Shown here: positions 1 to 6,634 of the stretch, piece by piece
How the letters are laid out: each line of letters begins with the position of its first letter
How positions within the stretch are numbered: the stretch's first letter is position 1
From: Astrothelium macrocarpum
Lineage: Eukaryota; Ascomycota; Dothideomycetes; Trypetheliales; Trypetheliaceae
DNA length: 11,711 bases
Assembly (NCBI GenBank): GCA_021030915.1
Contig: JAGEMR010000286.1
Coordinates: 1 to 11,711 of the forward strand
Reading direction: 5' to 3'
Position numbers and translations under genes: made by a program
The notes under the pieces: generated by a model
What the model was told of the DNA's origin: nothing
Seen by the model: the letters and a program-made list of their open reading frames with translations, nothing else
Databases searched by the model: none

Positions 1-900
1 ATTTTCTGATAAAATCCTTTTTCAGATTTTTATTTAAATATTCTTTTAATATTTCAAATTTTTTATTGAATAATATATATATGAATCTGAATATAAATTA
101 TTTTTTTATAAAAAATTTTATTTTATGATTTTATAATTGATATTTAAATAATATTTTAATATCTAATTCTTCTTTAAAAAAATATATCCATTTTTTATAT
201 TTTAAAAGAATTTTAAAAATAATTAGAATTATTTTTAAATTATTAATTCTTTAATCTTTTTATTTTATTGGAATATCTATTATATTTGAGATTTTTTTGA
301 TAAGAATTTCATTTTTTGAAATGATTTATATAAAATAATCATTTATTTTATCTTTTACCGTATCTGAATATGAAGATTTCGATATAATTCTATAATTATA
401 TTCATTCATTTTCAATATTCTATTTTTCTAATTAATTATTGAATTATATTATTATAATCAAAATAATTCTAATACGATATTATATCTGATTATAATAATA
501 ATATTGAATGCGATTTTCTTAATATATCCTGTGATAATCATGAATATTGATTGAATTTCTTCTGAGATTTTATCAGTTTCTGGCATTTTTTCTTCTATTA
601 TTACGCGTATTACGTATTTCCGGTCTTTTGATTTGATTGATAAATCCAATGAATTTTGAAATATTTTAAATATAAAATTTTTATTTATTTCTGAATTGAT
701 TAATATGTTAATTCCTTTTTTTTTTTCTAATATTATTATAATATATAATAAATGATTAAATGTCTGAATGATATTTAAATTTATATACGTATTTTATATA
801 TAGAATTTAAATCTTTTTTTTATAATAAATATATTTTTATCGTAATTTATTTAATAGATATGGGCGAATATTATACGATTTCGTAATTATTATAATATAA
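1..900 (-). pseudogene. pol: Ty3/gypsy pol remnant: aspartic protease and N-terminal reverse transcriptase
   Basis: Aspartic protease followed by the beginning of reverse transcriptase, from a Pol polyprotein. The only longer open piece is 458-649. It ends in the residues RYNIVLELF (461-487), which fit the family motif HDIVLGxPW with His-to-Tyr and Gly-to-Glu changes. Upstream, at 686-697, the residues NSEI stand where the catalytic D-S-G-A is expected; the Asp codon (695-697) now reads Asn. Downstream of the protease a spacer leads to residues such as FEILKEYLNKNLKKDFIRK at about 1-60, which fit the segment just before the fingers of gypsy reverse transcriptase (ELEVLREYL, then KGFIRKS-like). 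Stops interrupt every frame. Every inferred change is a transition. The stretch of roughly 720-900 is probably the protease N-terminal lead-in, which I cannot align. Confidence 0.8.
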
Positions 901-1600
901 ATAATTCTTTCTATTTTTATAGAATCTTTTATTGATCAATATATATTCCTCTTTTTATTTTTGATAAATAAAATAATTAATAAAATTGTAATTTTTCCAA
1001 AATTATCATTTATATTATTCTAATTTTTTTATTATATAAATTTTATAATTCTCGTTTTTATATTAATAATAATATGTCTTTTTATAATCTAGATATTCTC
1101 CGTTTATAATCAATTATTTTTGAAAATAATTTCTGATTTAATAATTATACACAGATTATATTAATAAATTCATTTAAAAATATTCTGTATTTTTTTTGAA
1201 TAATAATATATTTATGGATATAATTTTTTTTATTTTTTCGTTTATGAATTTGTCTTTTTATTATTGATCATATATATATCTTTTATAATTCTTATTATAA
1301 TATTATCATTATTATATTTTTCTATATTTCAGATATCATGAATTTTATATATCAATGATATTATTTCGTCAAACGTTTTTTTTTATCTTTCAATATTTCT
1401 GATATTTTAATAATTAATATTTCTGATTTCGACATTTTTCTGATAAAATTAATCATTTATAATCCGAATTGATTATATTAAATAAAATATTTTTCTATAT
1501 TTCAAAATTTTTCAATAACAATTTCATTAAAATTCCGAATTATTTTTTAAAAATTTATATTATAATAATATATATTGAATAATTAGAAATTATATATAAT
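900..1600 (-). other. Gag-Pol junction of the gypsy element, no recognisable domain
   Basis: This stretch lies between the Gag zinc knuckle frame and the protease. It is very AT-rich, is broken by stops in all frames, and gave no motif I could place. By position it should hold the C-terminal end of Gag and the start of Pol. I see no RNA gene, repeat or promoter in it. Confidence 0.5.
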
Positions 1601-2950
1601 CTGGTCATAAAATGATTTTCATGATTAAATTATTTTAATATTTTTCTGATATATTACTGAAATATGAATTCAATTATTGAATATTTTTTTATAATTCGAT
1701 TTATTTATTGATTTGATCGTATAATATATTTTCGTATTCTTTCATAGATTTTTTATAAATTTTCTAATACCGGAAATGGATTATCTTTTTCATCATCATT
1801 TTATTGATCGAATTGCCATTTATTCCTCTTATCGGACGCTTTCTGAATGATCCCTTTGATTAAAATTTTTTTATTCGAATAATCTATCAAAATCATATTG
1901 ATTTCTTTTTTCATAATTACAATTTCCTGTCATATTATATTGGATTTGGACCGGTAATTCTTTACGAAATATCTCTTTTTTTTATAAAAATAATATTTTT
2001 TATCTTTAAATTCTTTCTTCGGATGAATATTACTCTTTTTTCCTTTTCCGATAAAATTAAAATTCATTAGATCGCCATAATCGTTATTCTGAATTCATGA
2101 ATTTTCCCATCCAATGATTAATTTTCAGTCTCCTTTTTTTTTTAGAATTCTCATATACAATTTATCGTCTAATTCAATCATTATCTTCATTAATTACGGT
2201 AAAATATCCGTGATATTTATATAATATATTAATTCATTCTTGATATTATCTTTAAATTCTTTATAAAATATAAAATGAAATATTTTATCATTTCATTCAA
2301 TTTATTGAATATATTCCTGGAATCTGATTATATAATCTACCATTAAAATTTTTTATTTGATATTCAGAATTATTTATTCAATTATTATTTATTAATTGGA
2401 TATTCTGAATATTTTGATAATTTCTTTTTTGAATATATCAATATTTTAATAATTTCTTTTTTGAATACATCAAAATTTTGAAATATGCTATTGGTCATCT
2501 GATCCCCAGCCCCTATCATATAACTAATAAGACGTGATCAGATTCAATGGAATATTCTTTCTTTCATAAACGTAATTATAAAAAAAGATTAATTATTTAT
2601 TACAATATTTTCGAATATGAGATATAATTGAATAATATTGAATCAATTTTCTATTTTAAAATGATTTTCATAAAAATCATTGGATTTTCTGATTTTTCTG
2701 TCAAATCGTGATATGAATTGGTTTTCTTTAATCTGAAATGAATTATCATCATTTTGCGATTATTTTTATTAATTCATTTTGAAAATATTCAATATATTAT
2801 GATCCTAAATATTCTTGAAATCAAATTTATTTAAGATCAAAATGACTTCTGAAATGAATCAATAAAAAACTAAATTAATAAAAAATGATATGATTTGATA
2901 ATTCAAAATTCTACTGAAAACGTTATTAAAGACTAATTTAAAAAATGGCT
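1600..2950 (-). pseudogene. gag: Ty3/gypsy gag remnant (capsid and zinc knuckle)
   Basis: Structural Gag protein of the gypsy element, which would form the virus-like particle and bind the element RNA. At about 2400-2530 a minus-strand frame reads SYMIGAGDQMTNSIFQNF followed by VFKKEI, which fits the fungal Gag capsid pattern (GAA.QW, then F..F). At 1954-1995 a CX2CX4HX4C zinc knuckle can be placed, but all four ligands now read Tyr: the Cys codons at 1993-1995, 1984-1986 and 1954-1956, and the His codon at 1969-1971. Each change needs one transition. After the knuckle the frame continues with few stops through a charged segment including NDDEKDNPFPVLENL (about 1750-1810). The start codon is not identifiable. 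Gag lies about 1 kb from the LTR-like island, the same spacing as in the copia element. Confidence 0.78.
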
Positions 2951-2996
2951 TTGAATATAATGAGGTTATAATAATCGCGTTACGTTTTTATATATT

Positions 2997-3187
2997 TGCA
3001 ATATTCTCTGGCTCATAACAAGAGCCTTCTGAATCAGAGGTCGGTATACACAGGTGTACACACGGTCCCCTCAATGGTCCTAACAGATAGAATCAAATAT
3101 TTAAAAAGATTTTCGAAAAATAGAATTTATATTATACGATCCAGAATATGTAATTTTATAATTGGATATAAAATTATATATATTTAC
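2997..3187 (-). repeat. Putative 5' LTR of the gypsy element
   Basis: A GC-richer island (about 3000-3090) lies at the 5' side of the Gag remnant and begins with TGCAATATT on the plus strand, a plausible TG LTR border. The AT-rich tail ends near ATATTTACA (3179-3187), a possible imperfect CA border. The island contains two hairpins: GGCTC/GAGCC with a 7-base loop (3010-3026) and GTATACAC/GTGTACAC (about 3043-3060). The partner LTR is outside the window, so neither border can be confirmed. An open frame of 66 codons on the plus strand starting at 2996 is chance. Confidence 0.45.
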
Positions 3188-3680
3188 ATTTTTTAAAAAT
3201 TTATCTGGATCCTTCCTTCTTTGAAAATCAAAGATATCATATAATCCCATTAAAATATAATCTCAAAATGAATATATTAAAAATCGAATCGTACGATATC
3301 AGAATAATTCTTCATCTGAATTTTTATTTATTATCGACCAGTTTTTATATAATACAATTATAATAATATATTAATTTGTTATTTTAAAGGAAAAAAATTA
3401 AATATTTTATATGATAAATCAAAAATTTAACCGATATCGGAAAATTAAAAAAAATCCATTTATTAGAAAAAGGATTTCTTTTTATATAAAATAAATAGAA
3501 TTTATAGATTCAGAAAAGGTCTAAATAAATAATATAATAAGAAATAGATGAAAATGATAGTCATATAAGAATATCAAAAATAGATAAATAATAATATAAT
3601 AATTATAATAAATCTGGATATAATACGCGTATCTGTATTATAATTAAAGATATATCTAAAAAAAAGAATTCTGAATAATA
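3188..3680 (+). pseudogene. Pogo A transposase, C-terminal fragment
   Basis: C-terminal remnant of a DDE transposase that would bind and cut the terminal repeats. The stretch 3188-3423 should be the linker after the catalytic core and shows no clear motif. At about 3423-3530 a basic segment (KFNRYRKIKKNPFIRKR, then EFIDSEKV) resembles the lysine-rich tail of fungal pogo transposases and matches the equivalent part of transposon B. A zinc knuckle of the CX2CX4HX4C form lies at 3595-3636 (pattern YNNYNKSGYNTRIC): the first two Cys and the His now read Tyr, and the last Cys (3634-3636) survives. The basic segment and the knuckle are one base out of phase, so a small indel between them is likely. 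No start is present because the 5' part is missing. Confidence 0.72.
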
Positions 3681-3743
3681 TAAAAAAATTTATATTATTG
3701 TGATTGAATTATTTAAATTCTTCGTATGAGAATGCGGAAAAAT

Positions 3744-3801
3744 GGCCAATCCAATTGGATGGCCAATTCAATTGGATGGCCAATTCAATTGTGTTATACG
3801 T
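3744..3801 (+). repeat. 3' terminal region of pogo A: three 17-bp direct repeats and border
   Basis: Three tandem 17-bp units start at 3744, 3761 and 3778 with GGCCAAT, each containing the sequence CAATT(G/C) and short palindromes such as CCAATTGG. They are followed by GTTAT and the border ACGT, then TA. Only a few positions differ between units. By position these are the subterminal repeats of the 3' inverted repeat, the usual place of transposase binding in pogo-type elements; binding itself is inference. They keep normal base composition while the coding region is almost pure AT. Confidence 0.82.
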
Positions 3802-3813
3802 TAATAATTATGA

Positions 3814-5310
3814 TATAATATTTCAATTAATTTAATAAATTTTATTAAAATAAAAAAGAAAATGATTTTGAATTATATTATAAATCTAATTAATCACGAT
3901 TTTTTATTTAAATAAAATAATATATAAAATATAATTAATTATTTATATAAAATTTGAAATATATTATATATTGAATTTTAATAAATTACAAATTTCATAT
4001 AATAATAATCATTATTTAAAATATAATTCTAATGAAAAATTAATTATCAGAAAATATTAATTGAAAACTCTATAATTATATAAAATTGATTTAATTTTAT
4101 ATATAATATAATTAATAAATATAAAATTATTAATATCAATATTTATAATTTTAATAAAATTGATTTTTTAATAGAAATATTATCATATATAAAAATTATT
4201 ATTATTTTAAATTATAAAAAAAGATTTTACATAAAATAATCTGATAATTGAAAATGAATTTTAATAATTCAGAATATTTATATAAATAATTAGACATTAT
4301 TTTTATATATCATTATAAAAAATAAATATTATTTCCTTTTTTAATATATAAATAGCGAATTTTTTATTATTTGACGAATTTATTTAAATATAAATGATTG
4401 AATAAAAAATAAAGTTAATTTAAATTGATTATAATATTTTAAAAAATTTATAAAATTTTATATAATTGATAAATATCAATTTTTAATTTTTAATAAATAT
4501 AATAATCATTATTTTTTTGAATTTAATAATTATTATTGAAAAATAGATATTATTATTTTTTATATATTTTTATATTTATTATGTATTTTTCAATTTTTTG
4601 ATATAAAATATTTTGATTTTTTAAAAATTTTATATAATAAAAAAATTAAATATTTAATACGATTTTAATTTATATATATTATAAAAAATGATTTTTTTTC
4701 TATTTTTAAAAAAATATTTTTTATTTTAATGAATGAAAGAAATATATAAATAGAATTTCAAATAATTGATTTTATTTTATATGATTTAAAATAAATGATT
4801 AATTATTTAAATTTTAAATTTAAAATATTTATATTATTAAATTTTTATTCAATAAATATTATATTTATAAATTTAAATATATTTAAGATTATAAAAGATA
4901 TAATACGAAATTCTATAAATCTGAAATTTAGAATTATAAAATATTAAAATAATTCTTTAATCCAATTATATGATCTAATTGATATATAAATAAAAGATAT
5001 TTTAAAATTAATATATAAATTGATATTATTAAAAATGAAAAATAAAAATTTTTATATAATAAATGAAATATTGAATAAATATCAGAAAATTAAAAAAATT
5101 TGATTATATATTGGTGGATTATTTAATATTTCAGAAATAAATATGTTATAATCATAAAAAAATATTATTAAAATTAGAAAAAATGATATATATAAAAAGA
5201 ATAATCATATAAATGGCAAGAATCCGTATATACGATATTATAATAATTATAAATAATTTGAATATTATACACGAATATATCAGATAAATTCTTTAATCTT
5301 TAAAAAAAAA
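3814..5310 (+). pseudogene. Pogo B transposase (DD35D), missing N-terminus, inactivated by point mutations
   Basis: Transposase of the Fot1/pogo type, which would excise and reinsert the element at TA. One frame runs through with stops but no net frameshift. The helix-turn-helix (Tc5/CENP-B type) begins around 3862 with MILNYIINLINHDF. The first catalytic site is IYNFNKIDF at 4141-4167, the family's IYNFDETGF with the Asp codon (4153-4155) now Asn. The second lies in the family's LLIFDGHxSH and reads LIFNKYNNH, with Asp to Asn at 4492-4494. The third Asp, in QFFD (QPLD in the family), is intact at 4600-4602, 36 codons on. The core's C-terminal part (ERNI.IEFQIIDFILYD) lies near 4735-4785. A basic tail with GG (5113-5118) and a zinc knuckle (5239-5280, all four ligands now Tyr) follow. 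The N-terminal first helix-turn-helix is cut off by transposon A. Confidence 0.88.
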
Positions 5311-5389
5311 AATAATAATTAATTTTCACAATTATAATATAATATTATTGTATTGATAAAAAAAAAATTCGTATAAATACGGAACGGTA

Positions 5390-5429
5390 TTCCACTCGTT
5401 ATATTGTTCCGTTCGTTATACAGATATGT
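5390..5429 (+). repeat. 3' terminal region of pogo B: two 17-bp direct repeats and border
   Basis: Two tandem 17-bp units begin with TTCC at 5390 and 5407 and share TCGTTATA in the middle. They are preceded by CGGAACGG, which is inverted relative to the GTTCCG in the second unit. After the second unit comes ATGT and then TA. The layout is the same as in pogo A and C although the unit sequence differs. The border ATGT could be ACGT after one C-to-T change. Confidence 0.72.
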
Positions 5430-5431
5430 TA

Positions 5432-5651
5432 GATTATTATAAATACGTCTAAAATATTATAATTATTTAAAAAAATTTAAAATAATGATAATTAAAAAAG
5501 AATTCAATTAATTTTATAATATTATAAAAATTATGAAAAAATAAAATATAATATACATATTTGTCAAAAGAATATTAAAAAATTTTCAGAATCTGATATA
5601 AATCTAGAATTTATAAATTGGGGTTTGAATAATGATAAAAATAATGATTGA
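5432..5651 (+). pseudogene. Pogo C transposase, extreme C-terminus
   Basis: A zinc knuckle of the CX2CX4HX4C form can be placed at 5523-5564: the first two Cys and the His read Tyr, and the last Cys (TGT, 5562-5564) is kept. It continues in frame into QKNIKKFSESDINLEFINW and an Asn/Asp-rich end, stopping at TGA 5649-5651. Acidic, serine-rich tails after the knuckle are common in fungal pogo transposases. The stop lies 32 bases before the terminal repeats. The part from 5432 to 5520 is lysine-rich and broken by stops. The stretch from the knuckle to the stop has no internal stop codon, so this tail is less damaged than the B transposase. Confidence 0.75.
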
Positions 5652-5683
5652 AAAATATGAGATGATAGTACCAAAAAAAAAAC

Positions 5684-5724
5684 GGCCGCTTCACTGATAT
5701 GGCCGCTTCGCTGATCCAATACGT
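5684..5724 (+). repeat. 3' terminal region of pogo C: two 17-bp direct repeats and border
   Basis: Two tandem 17-bp units start with GGCCGCTTC at 5684 and 5701 (13 of 17 positions alike), followed by AATACGT and TA. A run of ten A precedes the first unit. The AATACGTTAAT ending resembles the TATACGTTAAT ending of pogo A. Confidence 0.82.
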
Positions 5725-5726
5725 TA

Positions 5727-5772
5727 ATTATTAAAAAAATCAATATTAAAAAAATTTATTCAATCTTTTATT
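5727..5772. other. Spacer between transposons C and D, origin unknown
   Basis: A 46-bp AT-only to AT-rich segment between the TA at the end of C and the TA at the start of D. It shows no motif. It could be host DNA or part of an older element. Confidence 0.4.
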
Positions 5773-5774
5773 TA

Positions 5775-5823
5775 ACGTGATACATAAACGAGCGGTCCGC
5801 ACAAGCGAGCGATCCGTTTTCCT
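5775..5823 (+). repeat. 5' terminal region of pogo D: border and two 17-bp direct repeats
   Basis: After the TA and ACGT border come two 17-bp units starting with GAGCG at 5790 and 5807 (GAGCGGTCCG and GAGCGATCCG). Read on the minus strand they end in ACGT-TA, as the 3' ends of A and C do, so this is the matching 5' inverted end of such an element. The two GAGCG(G/A)TCCG cores differ by one transition. Confidence 0.8.
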
Positions 5824-6380
5824 CACCAATTCAATCTTCTTTTTTTAATATAAAATATCTCCACCATTAATTATACCCATAATTTTAGATAAAAAAATTT
5901 AAATTTTATAATTCAAATTTTAAAATAAAATCAAAATTTAAAGATCAAAATTATTATAAAAATTTATAAAATTATTTTAAATATTTTTCATCAATGATTT
6001 AATAAATATCAATCATAAAATGATATAATATCTAATTTATAAAAATTTAATAATATAAAAAAATTATATATTAAAAATTTTATATTCAAATTATATTTTT
6101 AAAAATATCTATTTAAAATCTTTTATATATAAAATATGACCAATTAATTTTTAATTTAATATAATATAATATATATCGGATTTAATTAGATTTCTAATTT
6201 TATCAGATAATATTCAGAATTTAAAATATATTTTATATATAAATATGATTTTTAAAAAATTTTATATAAAAATTCCAAATTTATTTGAAATTAATTTTTA
6301 TTTATATTAAATATAATAATCAAATATAATATAAATATAATTAATATATTCAATTTCGATAAAATTAATTTTATAATGAA
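5824..6380 (+). pseudogene. Pogo D transposase, N-terminal half
   Basis: One frame, with stops but no frameshift, runs from about 5881 to the copia insertion. It shows a first helix-turn-helix of the psq type (about 5938-5995, KIKIIIKIYKIILNIFH, like the family's SIRKAAxxYxVPxSTL). A second DNA-binding domain of the Tc5/CENP-B type follows, with IGFNxISNFIR at about 6172-6204 (family GKNWxxNFIxR). At 6346-6378 comes IFNFDKINFIM, the family's IYNFDETGFxM: its catalytic Asp codon (6358-6360) is intact, while the following Glu reads Lys. The start codon is not identifiable; residues upstream of 5881 are uncertain. The copia element starts 20 bases after the Asp codon, separating this half from the other two catalytic residues. 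Confidence 0.83.
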
Positions 6381-6614
6381 TGTTGAATACAGGCTCTAAG
6401 ATGGTGCAGTGGAAGTAAGGACACTCAGGATAACGCTCACAGAGCTATTGTAGAAGGAACTGCCAACTGTATTATTTGCTGATGTGTTAACTAGTGAATT
6501 GATAGATACAGATGAGATGATGGAAGAAAAGCGGACGAAATTCTCTTCTTTTTACGTTAATTCTGATTGGGATTCCTAAACGATATTATTCTTCTGAATT
6601 GTATATTCTCAACA
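6381..6614 (-). repeat. Copia 3' LTR (left copy), 234 bp
   Basis: On the plus strand it starts TGTTGA and ends TCAACA, a perfect 6-base inverted terminal repeat as expected for an LTR. The minus-strand polypurine tract abuts it at 6615. Its first 203 bases align without gaps to 11509-11711; 28 positions differ, and every difference is a C/T or G/A transition. Base composition is near normal, unlike the flanking DNA. It would carry promoter and polyadenylation signals, which I cannot pinpoint. Confidence 0.93.
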
Positions 6615-6624
6615 TTCTTTTTTA
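6615..6624 (-). other. Polypurine tract of the copia element
   Basis: The minus strand reads TAAAAAAGAA directly before the TGTTGA of the 3' LTR. A purine run at this position primes plus-strand DNA synthesis in LTR retrotransposons. Confidence 0.75.
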
Positions 6625-6634
6625 GATCTGGAGG

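Larger units (their letters stand above)
1..3187 (-). mobile_element. Ty3/gypsy LTR retrotransposon, 5' half, heavily mutated
   Basis: On the minus strand the order is LTR-like island (right), Gag capsid, Gag zinc knuckle, protease, then the start of reverse transcriptase at the left window edge. Protease directly followed by reverse transcriptase is the Ty3/gypsy order; in Ty1/copia, integrase would come between them. The plus strand is T-rich, so the sense strand is A-rich, as in the copia element further right. All frames contain stops and the element cannot code for protein. The right border is uncertain: I place it near the end of an AT-rich tail after the GC-richer island, because pogo A coding sequence is recognisable from about 3423. 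RNase H, integrase and the 3' LTR should lie to the left, outside the window. The family call rests on protein motifs; exact limits are inference. Confidence 0.82.
3188..3801 (+). mobile_element. Fot1/pogo transposon A, 3' end
   Basis: The 3' part of a cut-and-paste DNA transposon of the Tc1/mariner-pogo group. It contains the transposase C-terminal tail, a zinc knuckle, and a 3' terminal region with three 17-bp direct repeats ending in ACGT (3798-3801) next to a TA (3802-3803). Pogo elements insert at TA. The rest of A should lie to the left of the gypsy element, which apparently inserted into A. A in turn appears to be inserted in transposon B: B coding sequence resumes directly after the TA. 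Confidence 0.75.
3802..5429 (+). mobile_element. Fot1/pogo transposon B, nearly complete except its 5' end
   Basis: Contains transposase from the second DNA-binding domain to the C-terminus and the 3' terminal repeats. The 3' border reads ATGT (5426-5429; the other elements have ACGT) next to TA (5430-5431). Compared with transposon D, about 220-250 bp of the 5' end are missing at 3802, exactly where transposon A ends. The simplest reading is that A inserted at a TA within the B transposase gene, leaving B's 5' piece left of the window. B itself appears to be inserted in transposon C. Confidence 0.82.
5430..5724 (+). mobile_element. Fot1/pogo transposon C, 3' end
   Basis: Short 3' fragment with the last part of a transposase and a 3' terminal repeat region ending in ACGT (5721-5724) next to TA (5725-5726). 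It begins directly after the 3' end of transposon B, so B probably inserted into C, and C's remaining 5' part should lie left of the window. A truncated copy is the alternative. Confidence 0.72.
5775..6380 (+). mobile_element. Fot1/pogo transposon D, 5' half, interrupted by the copia element
   Basis: Begins with ACGTGATAC after a TA (5773-5774), carries 17-bp repeats in the opposite orientation to those of A, B and C, and then encodes the N-terminal half of a transposase up to the first catalytic Asp. The frame is cut at 6380/6381 by the LTR of the copia retrotransposon. The second half should lie beyond the right end of the window, after the copia element. Confidence 0.82.

Noticed and set aside
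458..649. A 63-codon open frame on the minus strand as an independent small gene
   Set aside because: It continues upstream and downstream in the same frame as recognisable gypsy protease, so it is a stop-free piece of a dead pol gene.
2412..2475. A 32-bp tandem duplication
   Set aside because: The two units fall in different codon phases of the Gag capsid frame, and both make sense as Gag. Convergence under AT saturation explains the likeness.
3001..3080. A tRNA gene, suggested by the D-arm-like GGCTC/GAGCC hairpin and a following stem
   Set aside because: No acceptor pairing, no T-arm consensus and no acceptable anticodon stem could be built.
2996..3196. A 66-codon open frame on the plus strand
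   Set aside because: It overlaps the LTR-like island, is antisense to the gypsy element and has no recognisable motif.
3744..3794. A CRISPR-like or ordinary minisatellite array
   Set aside because: Only three units without spacers, located next to a transposon border and matched by equivalent units at three other transposon ends.
4372..4380. FDEF read at this place as the first catalytic Asp of pogo B
   Set aside because: It is out of frame with the second and third catalytic sites and too close to the second; the in-frame site at 4153-4155 fits better.
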